Positions 1 to 10,495 of a DNA stretch of 64,000 bases are shown here, one piece after another. The stretch spans positions 142,532 to 206,531 of the forward strand of contig CAWJEX010000004.1 of the NCBI GenBank assembly GCA_963841995.1, read 5' to 3'. Both the position numbers and the translations under genes were made by a program. The stretch is from DATDPM01 sp963841995. Its GTDB lineage: Bacteria; Pseudomonadota; Alphaproteobacteria; DATDPM01. Numbering within the stretch: the stretch's first letter is position 1; each line of letters starts with the position of its first letter. A model generated the notes under the pieces. The model searched no databases, had not been told where the DNA came from, and saw only the letters and a program-made list of their open reading frames with translations.

Positions 1-1
1 T

Positions 2-3000
2 AATGTGACGCTGGCCAACATGCCCGGCGCCCGGGAGCCCATCATGGCGAGCCTGAAATCGCTGGGTGTCCGGGTCGAATTGGTTCCGTTGCTCCAGGGC
101 AAGATCAAGGTCGAAAGCCTCACCCTCGTCGAGCCGGTCATCGCCCTCGAAGTTTTGGCCGACGGCCGCCACAATTGGGACTTGGCGCCTTCCGGTGCAG
201 TGCCTGCTGGCGGCGCTGCATCGAAAGCCGTACCCCAACCGGCGCCCCCGGTGATACCCCAACCGGCAACAGAGTTGAAAACTGGCGGTGGGGAAGCGAT
301 CGAGATCGGAAGTTTCAGCATCGAAAACGGAACCGTGACTTATCGCGATGACGCCAGCGGAACCACCGAGCGTATCGAAAAGCTGAACACCGAAATTACC
401 GCCGAATCGCTGGCCGGACCGATCTCGGTCGATGGCGATTTGGTGAGCCACGGCATCAAGCTGGCGATTAAGGCCGAGACCGGCGAATTCACCGCCTCGC
501 CGATTCCTCTGCACTTCGATATCTCTTTGCCCGATGCCGATGCGAAACTTTCATTCGGTGGATCGCTCGCGGCGCTCAATGCGGACGGTCAGGTCACGGG
601 GAAAATTTCGGCGGAAGGTTCGGATCTTTCACGCGTCGCGGCGCTTGTTGGATGGGGGGCCCAACAAAGGGCCAGACCGGCTTTTCCGGCACCGCTCGCC
701 CAGAAATTCTCGGCCGCCGGCGATGTCAGCGGTTCCGCCAAGGCCATCGCGATCAAGGATCTCAAACTCGCTTTGGGCGATACCCTGGCATCGGGCGCCA
801 TCACCGTTGGCATGGGTCCGCCGCTCCGGATCGACGTTACGGCGGCGATGACCAGCCTTGAGCTCGATCCTTGGATCGCTTCGGCTACCGCCGCGAAATC
901 CGAAACCAAGAACGACGCCGGTGCCGGCGATATACAAAAGCCGGGAGCAGCACCGCCCCCAGCACCATCTGGCGCACCGGCCGCCGCCGGTTTTGCCCTG
1001 CCAAAAACCATCACCACCACTCTCGATTTGTCGATTGGCGCTGCGGTTTATCAGCGCGATCTCATCCGCGACGTGAAATTGCGCGCCGTACTCGACGGCG
1101 GAAAGCTTTCAATTCAGCAGGCATCGGCCTCTTTTCCCGGCGGAACGAGCCTGTCGGCGACGGGAACGCTTGCCGGCGACGGGGGCAAGCCGGCTTTCGA
1201 CGGATCGGCGGCGGTTCTATCGGACAATCTCCGCGGCATGTTCGATTGGCTCAAAATCGATACGTCTTCGGTTCCGGCCGAGCGGCTGCATAAATTCGCG
1301 CTGAGCGGCAAGATCAAGGGAACGCCGGAGCAATTCGAGCTTTCGGGTCTCGATCTCGCGCTCGATACGTCGCATATGACCGGCGGGGTCGTGGTAGCCC
1401 TGCGGGACAAGCCGGCTTTGGGCGCGCGCTTCGCTCTCGATCGGCTCGATCTCGACGCTTACATGCCGCCGCCCGCAACCGCCGCCCAGCCGGGAACTCC
1501 GGCGAAATCCAATCCGGCGCCGGCAGCGCCTTCCGGGAACGGCGCGGGCGGCGGTCTCTCGGTTCTCAAATCGTTCGACGCGAATGTGGTGGGGAAAATC
1601 GGCAGCCTGACCGCCCGCGGCATGCAAATTCAGAACGTCGCATTCGACGGCACGTTGCAGAATGGCGTTCTTACGGCTCGGGATTTGAGCGCCGGCGATT
1701 TCGGCGGCGGCTCGGCGAAACTTTCGGGCGTGCTGAGCGGCCTCGGCGACAAGGCGGCAGTCGACGGCGCCTTCGCGGTCACGGTCAAGGATCCGGCGCG
1801 GCTCATGACTCTTGCCAATCGGCAGCCGCCACCGATTCTCACGCGCCTCGGACCGCTCGGGTTTTCGGGCAACGCCAAGGGTGCCCTCGATGCGTTTTCC
1901 TTCGATACCGCGCTCGAAATCGCTGGTGGCAAATTGACGGCGCAGGGAACTGCCGGCTTGCCCGATTCGGGCGCGCGTTTCGACATTGCGCTCGATGCCG
2001 AGCACGCCGATTTCGCCAGCCTGATCCGGGTCTACAATCCCGATTACCGTCCGGCTGCTCAAAATCTCGGCGCGCTCTCGCTCTCGCTTCATTTGCGCGG
2101 CGACACCACCGCGGCGGAGCTTTCGGATCTCAAGGGCAATATCGGCCCGGTGGCCGTCCAGGGCGGCGCCCATGCGCGTTTTGACGGACCGCGGCCCGCT
2201 ATCGATGCCACTCTGCAAGCGAGCGAAATCATCGCCGATTTGTTTCTGCCGCCGAATCCGGGCGCCGGCACCGTGCCGCCATCCGGCGGCAAGCCTGCGG
2301 CTGGCGGCGGGGGGTCGCCAGCCCTTCCGCCCGGTCAGCATTGGTCGAAAGAACCGTTCGATTGCACCCCGCTGAAACTTGCCGATGCCGAAGTGAAACT
2401 GACCGGCGCCGCGATCAGTTACGGAAAATATCGCGTCGACAAACCGGAGTTCGTTTTCTCGCTTAAGAACGGCGTGCTCGATATTCACGATCTCAAAGGC
2501 GCGATGTTCCAGGGGGCCTTCGATCTCAAGGGGCAGCTTGACGCCGGTGCCACGCCGAAGCTTTCGGGCGATGTGACAATCAGCAAGGCCGATATTCACG
2601 AGGCGCTGTTTTCCGCCGGCAATATCGACATCGCCAGCGGCAAGCTCGACTTCGGGATGAAGACGGCCGGGACGGGAGCAAGCCCGTTCGATCTCGTGTC
2701 GTCGCTGGCCGGAAACGGCACGATGCAAGTCACCGATGGCGTGGTTCAGGGCTTCGACCTCAACGCGATCAGCGACCGGCTCAAGAATTTGAACAGTGCG
2801 ATGGATTTCTTGGCGGCCTTCGGCACCTCGATGTCAGGCGGGCAGACGAAGTTCAGCAAACTTGCGGGGACCTTCACGATCGACAAAGGGGTCGTCCGCA
2901 CCAACGACGTCGCTCTGCAGGCCGAAGCCGAAGCCGGAAAAATCACCGGCACCATCGACCTGCCGGCGTGGACGATCGATATGCGCGGCGATTTCACGTT

Positions 3001-3514
3001 GACCGATCATCCGAAAGTGCCGGGCTTCGGCATGCACGTCAGCGGCCCGCTCGATTCGCCCGAGCGCAAACTCGAAACCAAGGATCTCGAAGCCTATCTC
3101 GTGCAGCGCGGCGTCGGCAGCCTGTTGAAAAAGGTGCTACCCGGCGAACAAACTCAGCCCGGCGCCGCTCCTGGTACGGCACCCGCGAAGCCGCTTGATC
3201 AATTGCTGAACGAGATTCTGCCCGGACAACAACCGGTTCAACCGCAGCCTGCGCCTGTTGCGCCGGCGGCTCCCGCTGCACCCGCTCAGCAACCCGCGGC
3301 TCAGCCTCCGGCGCAAACGGCTCCCGCACAACAAGCGCCGGCGCAACCGGATCAGTCGCAGCAAAGTCAGCCCGATCCGACTCAATCGCCTCAGTCTCAG
3401 CCGGAGAAAAAGCAGAAGGGCCTCAACAAGCTGCTGCAACAGCTTCTACAAGCGCCGCCAAGTCAATCGCAACCCAATCAAACGGCGCCGAACCAAACGC
3501 CGGGCGGACAATAG
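2..3514 (+). CDS. AsmA family protein (5' end outside window)
   Basis: Large AsmA-like protein, a family linked to outer-membrane biogenesis and inter-membrane lipid transport. The frame is open to the left edge, and the usual N-terminal membrane anchor is missing, so the true start lies upstream. About 1,170 residues are visible: AsmA-type beta-rich repeats throughout, a conserved AsmA C-terminal region around residues 790-1010, and a Pro/Gln/Ala-rich low-complexity tail from about residue 1047 to the end. Proline-rich linkers also occur near residues 70-90, 300-325 and 490-510. The family assignment is firm; the cargo cannot be read from sequence. Confidence 0.85.
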   Translation, partial: NVTLANMPGAREPIMASLKSLGVRVELVPLLQGKIKVESLTLVEPVIALEVLADGRHNWDLAPSGAVPAGGAASKAVPQPAPPVIPQPATELKTGGGEAIEIGSFSIENGTVTYRDDASGTTERIEKLNTEITAESLAGPISVDGDLVSHGIKLAIKAETGEFTASPIPLHFDISLPDADAKLSFGGSLAALNADGQVTGKISAEGSDLSRVAALVGWGAQQRARPAFPAPLAQKFSAAGDVSGSAKAIAIKDLKLALGDTLASGAITVGMGPPLRIDVTAAMTSLELDPWIASATAAKSETKNDAGAGDIQKPGAAPPPAPSGAPAAAGFALPKTITTTLDLSIGAAVYQRDLIRDVKLRAVLDGGKLSIQQASASFPGGTSLSATGTLAGDGGKPAFDGSAAVLSDNLRGMFDWLKIDTSSVPAERLHKFALSGKIKGTPEQFELSGLDLALDTSHMTGGVVVALRDKPALGARFALDRLDLDAYMPPPATAAQPGTPAKSNPAPAAPSGNGAGGGLSVLKSFDANVVGKIGSLTARGMQIQNVAFDGTLQNGVLTARDLSAGDFGGGSAKLSGVLSGLGDKAAVDGAFAVTVKDPARLMTLANRQPPPILTRLGPLGFSGNAKGALDAFSFDTALEIAGGKLTAQGTAGLPDSGARFDIALDAEHADFASLIRVYNPDYRPAAQNLGALSLSLHLRGDTTAAELSDLKGNIGPVAVQGGAHARFDGPRPAIDATLQASEIIADLFLPPNPGAGTVPPSGGKPAAGGGGSPALPPGQHWSKEPFDCTPLKLADAEVKLTGAAISYGKYRVDKPEFVFSLKNGVLDIHDLKGAMFQGAFDLKGQLDAGATPKLSGDVTISKADIHEALFSAGNIDIASGKLDFGMKTAGTGASPFDLVSSLAGNGTMQVTDGVVQGFDLNAISDRLKNLNSAMDFLAAFGTSMSGGQTKFSKLAGTFTIDKGVVRTNDVALQAEAEAGKITGTIDLPAWTIDMRGDFTLTDHPKVPGFGMHVSGPLDSPERKLETKDLEAYLVQRGVGSLLKKVLPGEQTQPGAAPGTAPAKPLDQLLNEILPGQQPVQPQPAPVAPAAPAAPAQQPAAQPPAQTAPAQQAPAQPDQSQQSQPDPTQSPQSQPEKKQKGLNKLLQQLLQAPPSQSQPNQTAPNQTPGGQ

Positions 3515-3564
3515 AATCGCCGCCCAGCACGCGTGACGCGGCCGGCGTGACGAAGGTTTCGCAA

Positions 3565-3828
3565 TTATTGTTTGTTGCCGATGTCGTTGATGCCGCGCGG
3601 CGTCACACTGCCGACAGCCAGCGTGCGATAGTGACGAAGCACGAAGATGCGGATGGCACTCGATAGATTCCCTTCGTGGTTGGTGTCGACGTCGCGCACA
3701 ATCTGGTTCACGGAGATTCCGCGATTTGACGCGATCTCCTTTAGGGCATCCCAGAATTCGGGTTCAAGCGAGACACTAGTCTTGTGGCCCGCAATCACCA
3801 CGGAGCGTTTCCGGCTCTCGCCCGCCAT
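3565..3828 (-). CDS. ribbon-helix-helix domain protein
   Basis: An 87-residue protein matching the alphaproteobacterial ribbon-helix-helix family. A basic N-terminus is followed by the strand-helix-helix core around GHKTSVSLEPEFWDALKEIA and the segment GISVNQIVRDVD. It lies 27 bases downstream of fumC on the same strand, so it is probably the last gene of an sspB-fumC-RHH transcript. A DNA-binding or regulatory role is inferred from the fold; its target is unknown. Confidence 0.8.
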   Translation of the reverse strand: MAGESRKRSVVIAGHKTSVSLEPEFWDALKEIASNRGISVNQIVRDVDTNHEGNLSSAIRIFVLRHYRTLAVGSVTPRGINDIGNKQ

Positions 3829-3855
3829 GCACCACCTCGATTCCGGTTGCGGCGG

Positions 3856-5259
3856 TCACGGGCGCGGTCCGATCATTTTCTCGGGCCGTACCCGCTCGTC
3901 GAACTCTTCAGCGGTCATGAGGCCAAGGCCGACCGCGGCTTCTTTCAACGTGGTGCCTTCTTTATAGGCCTTCTTTGCCACGTTGGCGGCGTTATCGTAG
4001 CCGATCACCGGATTGAGCGCGGTCACGAGCATCAAAGATGCGTTGACCATGGCCGCAATGCGCTCGCGATTCGCGACGATGCCGACGACGCAATTATCGG
4101 CAAAACTTTGCGCCGCGTCGGCGAGCAACCGGATCGATTGCAGTAGATTATAGATCATGACGGGCTTAAAGACATTTAGTTCGAAATGCCCGGAGGCTCC
4201 GGCGATCGAAATGGTCACATGATTGCCCATCACCTGGGCGCAAACCATCGTCAGGGCCTCGGATTGGGTAGGATTGACCTTGCCCGGCATGATCGAGGAG
4301 CCCGGTTCGTTCTGCGGCAAGCTGAGCTCGCCAAAGCCACAGCGAGGGCCCGAAGCGAGAAAGCGAATATCATTCGCAATTTTCATCAAGGAAACCGCGA
4401 CCGTATTGAGCGCGCCGGACATTTCGACGATGGCATCGTGCGCCGCCAATGCCTCAAATTTGTTTTTTGCGGATGCGAAGGGGTGGCCGGTAATCTCGGA
4501 GACTTTCTTGGCGAACAGTTCGGCGAATCCGGCCTTGGCATTGAGACCGGTTCCGACCGCTGTGCCCCCCTGTGCTAAAGGATAGGTACGGGCGAGCGAC
4601 TCGCGAACCCGCGCCACTCCGAACTCGACCTGCGCCGCGTAGCCCGAAAATTCCTGACCCAGAGTCAGCGGCGTTGCATCCTGGGTATGGGTCCGGCCGA
4701 TTTTGATGATGTCGGAAAATTCCCGGACCTTGGCGTCGAGCGCGGTGTGGAGATTCTTTAGCGCCGGAATCAGGCGATCGGCGGTTTCGCATACCGCGGC
4801 GATGTGCATCGCCGCCGGAAAGGAATCGTTCGAAGACTGACCGCGGTTCACGTGGTCATTCGGATGCACCAAGGCTTTCGATCCGATCGCGCCGCCGAGG
4901 ATTTCGGTCGCCCGGTTGGCGATGACCTCGTTCAGATTCATATTGGTCTGCGTGCCGGAACCGGTCTGCCAGACCACGAGCGGAAAATGGTCCGCCAACT
5001 TGCCGGCGATCACTTCATCGGCGGCGACGACGATGGCACGGCCCAATTTCGGATCGAGCTCGCCCAGATCGATATTGGCGAGCGCGGACGCTTTCTTTTG
5101 GATGGCCAGCGCGCGGATCAACGCTTCCGGCATGCGCTCGCCGCCGATCTTGAAATTCTCCAGGCTGCGCTGGGTCTGGGCGCCCCAATATCGGTCGGCG
5201 GGGACTTCGATCGCCCCCATGCTGTCGGTTTCGGCGCGTGTCTTTGCTTTGTCGGCCAT
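3856..5259 (-). CDS. fumC: fumarate hydratase, class II
   Basis: Class II fumarase, interconverting fumarate and L-malate in the TCA cycle. The superfamily signature GSSIMPGKVNP is present, as are the active-site regions TGSGTQTNMNLNEV and GRTHTQDATPLTLGQE. The start at 5259 gives 467 residues, the usual family length, and has a GGAAGG/GGCGGAG ribosome binding site; an in-frame ATG at 5358 would add 33 unconserved residues. It is co-oriented with sspB upstream and the RHH gene downstream. Confidence 0.95.
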   Translation of the reverse strand: MADKAKTRAETDSMGAIEVPADRYWGAQTQRSLENFKIGGERMPEALIRALAIQKKASALANIDLGELDPKLGRAIVVAADEVIAGKLADHFPLVVWQTGSGTQTNMNLNEVIANRATEILGGAIGSKALVHPNDHVNRGQSSNDSFPAAMHIAAVCETADRLIPALKNLHTALDAKVREFSDIIKIGRTHTQDATPLTLGQEFSGYAAQVEFGVARVRESLARTYPLAQGGTAVGTGLNAKAGFAELFAKKVSEITGHPFASAKNKFEALAAHDAIVEMSGALNTVAVSLMKIANDIRFLASGPRCGFGELSLPQNEPGSSIMPGKVNPTQSEALTMVCAQVMGNHVTISIAGASGHFELNVFKPVMIYNLLQSIRLLADAAQSFADNCVVGIVANRERIAAMVNASLMLVTALNPVIGYDNAANVAKKAYKEGTTLKEAAVGLGLMTAEEFDERVRPEKMIGPRP

Positions 5260-5344
5260 GGCTCCGCCTTCCGTTGCGGCTTTTACCATAGCACCGAGCG
5301 ATTCGGCCATGAGTGGTTGAAAAGACGCAGCGGCGGGCGCGCTG

Positions 5345-5413
5345 GGACTTCCCGCCATGCGCGCTTAGGCGCGCTAGGACTTCCCGCCATGCGCGCTTAG
5401 GCGCGCTAGGACT
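5345..5413. repeat. 32-bp tandem repeat between sspB and fumC
   Basis: A GC-rich unit beginning GGACTTCCCGCCATGCGCGC recurs with a period of 32 bases at 5345, 5377 and 5409; the third copy is partial and overlaps the 3' end of sspB. The unit contains a self-complementary GCGCGC-type core. No function is apparent; slippage amplification is the simplest origin. Confidence 0.8.
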
Positions 5414-5951
5414 TCCTAAAAGAATCGAGGGTAACGACCTTGGCCGAGGGTTCCTCGTTTTCGGATGGCGCCGCCGCTCCCGGTGGGGACTTCGATTCGC
5501 CGGATCTGGCCGGTTTGGGCGTTCCGCCCGCATCGCCACCCGCAGCGGACGAATTGCTGGCGCCGTCTGCCGGCACAGCGACCGGACCCACCGGGAGGCT
5601 GGCCGCCAATTGCAATCCGAAATCGACGGACGGGTCGGCAAAGCGGACGAGTGACGCAAACGGCACGGTGAGGGTGCACGGCATCTTATTGAAGCTGAGC
5701 GACACCGAAAACGACTCCGCGCCAACTTCGAGCCCCGAATACTGGTATTGAATGACGATGGTCATTTCGTGGGGATATTGGGCGCGGAGGAAATCCGGAA
5801 TCTCAACCCCGGGGTAATCGCTGCGGAACGTAATATAGAAGTGATGACCGGGCGGAAATCCCGAGGCCGCGACCTTAGAGAGCGCTTCGCGGACGACGCC
5901 CCGCAAGGCTTCCTGAAGCATGCGCTCGTAGCCGAGAAGGTCTTTTGCCAT
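5406..5951 (-). CDS. sspB: ClpXP adaptor SspB, alphaproteobacterial type
   Basis: A 181-residue SspB-like adaptor, which delivers ssrA-tagged proteins to the ClpXP protease. The folded domain spans about residues 1-115 and includes the conserved stretches GYERMLQEALRGVVREAL and HHFYITFRSDYPGVEIP. A Pro/Ser/Gly-rich disordered tail (about 116-165) leads to a short conserved end, AKVVTLDSFRKS, where SspB proteins carry the ClpX-docking segment. It starts only about 35 bases after the tmRNA gene on the same strand, so tag source and tag adaptor are adjacent. Confidence 0.9.
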   Translation of the reverse strand: MAKDLLGYERMLQEALRGVVREALSKVAASGFPPGHHFYITFRSDYPGVEIPDFLRAQYPHEMTIVIQYQYSGLEVGAESFSVSLSFNKMPCTLTVPFASLVRFADPSVDFGLQLAASLPVGPVAVPADGASNSSAAGGDAGGTPKPARSGESKSPPGAAAPSENEEPSAKVVTLDSFRKS

Positions 5952-5984
5952 GATCCAAGAAGCCGCGTGGAGCCAATTAAGGTG

Positions 5985-6267
5985 GGCAAGGTGGGGGGCT
6001 TCTGTTGCCCGGCGCCCCCCGGGCCGCGCTTGCTTAGAGACTAAGCAGCGAGTGCGAGTTGATTATCGTTCGCACCTAGAATTGGCCCGATAACGGCGGA
6101 ACCATGCCGAGCGAAGTTCTTGCCGTTCGCACGCGCGTCGATCCTGTGTCGCCCCCAAAAAGTCGGCTGTTTAGGCCGATACGTAAAATGGTGGAGGCGC
6201 CGGGCACTGCCCCCGGGTCCGCAACGGGTAGTAAACAAGACATTTATCGCCATAGCTGGTTGCCCAG
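5985..6267 (-). ncRNA. ssrA: tmRNA, circularly permuted two-piece form
   Basis: On the minus strand the acceptor half comes first, with the T-arm-like GGACCCGGGGGCAGTGCCCG ending in CCTCCACCA (CCA at 6191-6189). A short intervening segment follows, then the 5' half of the tRNA-like domain starting GGGGGCGACACAGGATCGAC at about 6156. The tag frame at 6073-6041 reads ANDNQLALAA then TAG. A GC-rich pseudoknot-like element (6030-5990) follows. This order is the known alphaproteobacterial permuted arrangement that is processed into coding and acceptor RNAs. The outer ends are estimates. Confidence 0.93.
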
Positions 6268-6273
6268 CACCTT

Positions 6274-6303
6274 TAAATATGGGGGCTGGGAGGCCGGCTT
6301 CAA
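6274..6303 (-). promoter_or_regulatory. possible ssrA promoter
   Basis: Minus strand: TTGAAG (6303-6298), an 18-base spacer, then TATTTA (6279-6274), placing transcription start near 6267 at the inferred 5' edge of the acceptor RNA. The position fits well, but the -10 box is weak. Confidence 0.4.
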
Positions 6304-6438
6304 AGAGATTCCGGCGGGAAAGCCGGTTTGGCGGCTTCAATCGGCGCTCGAAGACATGCCGAAACCGGCGCTCAAACCGGCGCTGGCCGGGCTCATACCG
6401 GCCTTGTAGATTGACCCGAAAACAGGAGACTACGCAGG

Positions 6439-7389
6439 ATGACGGTGACGCCGGAACAGGCCGAAGAAATCGCGGAATTGCGCACCAGCGCCCATCAGAC
6501 GAGGCGGGCCACCGTTCCGGAACTCGAAGAAATCCTGTATCAGGCGATGCCGGTTCTCGACCACGGCTTTCTGCGGGTGATCGATTATATGGGCGATGAC
6601 GCGGCGGTTGTGCAGGCCGCCCGGGTGTCCTATGGCAAGGGCACAAAGAAGGTGCGCGAGGATCGCGGGCTGATCCGCTACCTCATTCGTCACCACCACA
6701 CCACACCCTTTGAAATGTGCGAGATCAAGTTCCACATCAAGTTGCCGATCTTCGTAGCAAGACAATGGATTCGCCACCGCACCGCCAATGTGAACGAATA
6801 TTCGGCGCGCTATTCAATTCTCGACCGCGAATTTTACGTTCCCGATGCGTCGGTTTTGGCCGCGCAGTCGAGTGCCAACCGCCAAGGCCGCGGCGAAGTT
6901 CTGGAAGGAAAGGAAGCTTCGTCGGTGTTGCGATTGCTGCGGGACGATGCCGAGCAATGCTACGCCCATTACCGGGAAATGCTGAACGCCGACGAAGCCG
7001 GCAATATTCTCGATCCTTCCCGCAAGGGGTTGGCGAGAGAGCTTGCCCGGATGAATCTGACGCTCAATACTTATACGCAATGGTATTGGAAAATCGACCT
7101 CCACAATTTCATGCATTTTCTGAGTCTGCGCGCCGACGCTCACGCCCAGTTCGAAATTCGCGCCTATTCGGAAATCATGATCGACGTGCTGAAGCGCTGG
7201 GTGCCGCTGACCTTTGAGGCCTTCATCGAATACCGGAAGGAAGGCGCGTTTCTATCGAAGGGCGCTTTGGACGTTCTGAACCGGCTGCTCGACGGCGAAA
7301 AGGTGACGGAAGAATCGAGCAAACTTTCGGCACGGGAATGGCGGGAGCTGATGGTCGTCCTCGGCCGTGCGGAAACGGCGGATGATTAA
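6439..7389 (+). CDS. thyX: FAD-dependent thymidylate synthase
   Basis: ThyX methylates dUMP to dTMP using methylene-tetrahydrofolate and reduced FAD. The 316-residue protein carries the ThyX motif as RHRTANVNEYSARYS (residues 112-126) and the upstream conserved segment RYLIRHHHTTPFE (80-92). An AGGAG lies about ten bases before the ATG. Its stop overlaps the start of the next gene, suggesting translational coupling. No thyA is seen in the window. Confidence 0.95.
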   Translation: MTVTPEQAEEIAELRTSAHQTRRATVPELEEILYQAMPVLDHGFLRVIDYMGDDAAVVQAARVSYGKGTKKVREDRGLIRYLIRHHHTTPFEMCEIKFHIKLPIFVARQWIRHRTANVNEYSARYSILDREFYVPDASVLAAQSSANRQGRGEVLEGKEASSVLRLLRDDAEQCYAHYREMLNADEAGNILDPSRKGLARELARMNLTLNTYTQWYWKIDLHNFMHFLSLRADAHAQFEIRAYSEIMIDVLKRWVPLTFEAFIEYRKEGAFLSKGALDVLNRLLDGEKVTEESSKLSAREWRELMVVLGRAETADD

Positions 7390-7885
7390 AATAACCAAGA
7401 TCGTGAGTTCGACATCCGGCGCCAATAGCGTGACGGTGGGAGCAAGTGCGGGGAGTATCGCGCATGTCTTCGACCTGAATGCGCCGGGGCAAGAGGTTTG
7501 GGATCTGATCGGTCCCTTCGATTCCCTGCCGCGCTGGCATTCCTTGGTCGCCGAATGCACTTTGGAAAAAGAAGCGGGCTCGAAAGAATCGAGCGGCGCC
7601 GTCGTGCGGCGGATCCGGCTTCACGACGGCACGATCATTCTCAACCGATTGGTCGAGCACAGCGATTCGGAACGATTCTATACCTATGAATTCATGGAAG
7701 GGCCGCTGAAGGTCGATTGGTATCGCTCGACGTTGCGCGTCCTCGACAATGGAAAAGCGCGCTGCCGCATCGAGTGGTTGAGCCAGTTCGAAACCCGTTC
7801 CGCGAGTCTTGAAGAGGTCAAGCGGCGCATCGAATCGCTGATCGGGCCGGGGGCGGAAAATCTCAAGCGCTTGTTCAACCGGTAA
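7382..7885 (+). CDS. SRPBCC family protein
   Basis: A 167-residue protein of the START/SRPBCC ligand-binding superfamily (polyketide cyclase-like). The segment VWDLIGPFDSLPRWH near the N-terminus and the C-terminal amphipathic helix are typical. The ATG at 7382 overlaps the thyX stop by eight bases, which decides the start. The ligand and role are unknown; co-translation with thyX is an inference from the overlap. Confidence 0.75.
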   Translation: MIKITKIVSSTSGANSVTVGASAGSIAHVFDLNAPGQEVWDLIGPFDSLPRWHSLVAECTLEKEAGSKESSGAVVRRIRLHDGTIILNRLVEHSDSERFYTYEFMEGPLKVDWYRSTLRVLDNGKARCRIEWLSQFETRSASLEEVKRRIESLIGPGAENLKRLFNR

Positions 7886-7907
7886 TCGCGCTTGACGTCA
7901 TACGTCC

Positions 7908-8186
7908 CTAACAAGCGTTGGTCGAACACTCGACAATTTTATAAGGCTGGCCGGGATCGTCCCGGGTGACGTCGAAACTGCGCTTGTCCGAGCAATGGGC
8001 CCGCGCCGAAACGCTCTGCTTTCCGTTGATCAGGCGAAGCTCCACGCTCGAGAGGCCGATGACGTCGCAGCTCTGTTCCTTTTTGAGTTGGGACTCCAAT
8101 TGCTGCTGCCATTCCGGCAGGATGACGGCCGCGGTCAAAAATGGCATGGCGAGGAGGGCCAGGATGGGGCCAGCGAGGCGTTTCAT
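7908..8186 (-). CDS. small exported protein of unknown function
   Basis: 92 residues with a signal peptide at about 1-20 (MKRLAGPILALLAMPFLTAA) and four cysteines in the mature part (QSCDV, AHCSDK, VECST, NAC), which could form two periplasmic disulfides. It is convergent with the SRPBCC gene. I do not recognise the family. Confidence 0.6.
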   Translation of the reverse strand: MKRLAGPILALLAMPFLTAAVILPEWQQQLESQLKKEQSCDVIGLSSVELRLINGKQSVSARAHCSDKRSFDVTRDDPGQPYKIVECSTNAC

Positions 8187-8295
8187 CGGGTTCCTCCCTT
8201 AGGATTTGTGGCCGGGGGATATGTGATGGCAATGAACACTTTATCGCCCGGCGATCAGGGTCACAAGACCGCCCGATTCATGGTGTCATAAGCTC

Positions 8296-9021
8296 ATGAA
8301 ATTGCCCAGCTGGATCACCGCGCGCCCCATCGCCCACCGCGGCTTGTTCGATGCCGCGCGCGGCATTCCGGAAAATTCCCTCGCCGCGATTCGTGCCGCC
8401 ATCGATGCCGGCTATGCGATGGAATTGGATTTGCAGCGGATCGCCGGCGGCATTGCGGTATTTCACGATTTCGATTTGGCGCGGATGACCGGGCGCAACG
8501 GCGATCTCCGGCAAATGACGCCGGCTGCCCTCAAGCGATTCCGGCTGTCGGGAACGGGCGAGACGATTCCCTTATTGGAGGAAGTCCTGGCGCTGGTGGG
8601 GGGACGCGTGCCGGTTATGCTCGAAATCAAAAATAAGGCGCGCGCGGGTGCGTTCGAGAATTTGATTCTGGCGAAACTCGCCGGCTATCGCGGGGATGTA
8701 GCGCTGGTCTCCTTCAATCCATTCTCGCTGGCTTGGTTTCGCCGTTATGCGCCGCATTTCGTGCGCGGCCAGACGTCGTGCAGTTTTACCGAATCCGATT
8801 TGCCCGGCTGGCGGCGAATGCTTCAGCGCAATTTCCTGCTCAATTTCATCAGCCGCCCGGATTTTCTTTTGTACGATCTCGCCGCACTTCCCTATGCGGC
8901 GGTATCGCTGCGGCGGGCACTGGGGGCCAAGCTCGTCGCTTATACGGTGCGCAGCGAAGGCGAGGCCGAGAAGGCGCGCAGCCTTGCCGACAATTTCATC
9001 TTCGAAACGGTCAGGCCTTGA
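8296..9021 (+). CDS. ugpQ: glycerophosphodiester phosphodiesterase
   Basis: A 241-residue GDPD-family TIM barrel that hydrolyses glycerophosphodiesters to glycerol-3-phosphate and an alcohol. Catalytic and metal-site segments are visible: IAHRG near residue 13, ENS, ELDLQ, and the GDPD-specific HDFD near residue 55. It has no signal peptide, so it is probably cytoplasmic (UgpQ-like). Its neighbours do not add functional context. Confidence 0.88.
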   Translation: MKLPSWITARPIAHRGLFDAARGIPENSLAAIRAAIDAGYAMELDLQRIAGGIAVFHDFDLARMTGRNGDLRQMTPAALKRFRLSGTGETIPLLEEVLALVGGRVPVMLEIKNKARAGAFENLILAKLAGYRGDVALVSFNPFSLAWFRRYAPHFVRGQTSCSFTESDLPGWRRMLQRNFLLNFISRPDFLLYDLAALPYAAVSLRRALGAKLVAYTVRSEGEAEKARSLADNFIFETVRP

Positions 9022-9038
9022 TCGTCCGGCCGCCCGCG

Positions 9039-10325
<1,287 letters not shown>

Positions 10326-10495
10326 CGCGCGTATCCCCGCTTCGACCGCCTCGGAGAGGACGGCTTGATTGCGTTCCCCGTTTCGCTGTCATATAAGGCG
10401 GTCGCGGCCCGAATGCAAAGGCCGGCCGACGGAAACCCTTCTCAATCAATCAATTCGGCCCAAAGCATCCGGTCCGAAGAAGGAGATTAGGCCAA

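Noticed and set aside
1217..2728. 503-codon minus-strand frame inside the AsmA gene
   Set aside because: Arg-rich shadow translation with no recognisable domain; the plus-strand AsmA frame is continuous and family-like.
6104..6409. Plus-strand ORF of 101 codons before thyX
   Set aside because: It runs antisense through the acceptor and coding segments of the tmRNA gene.
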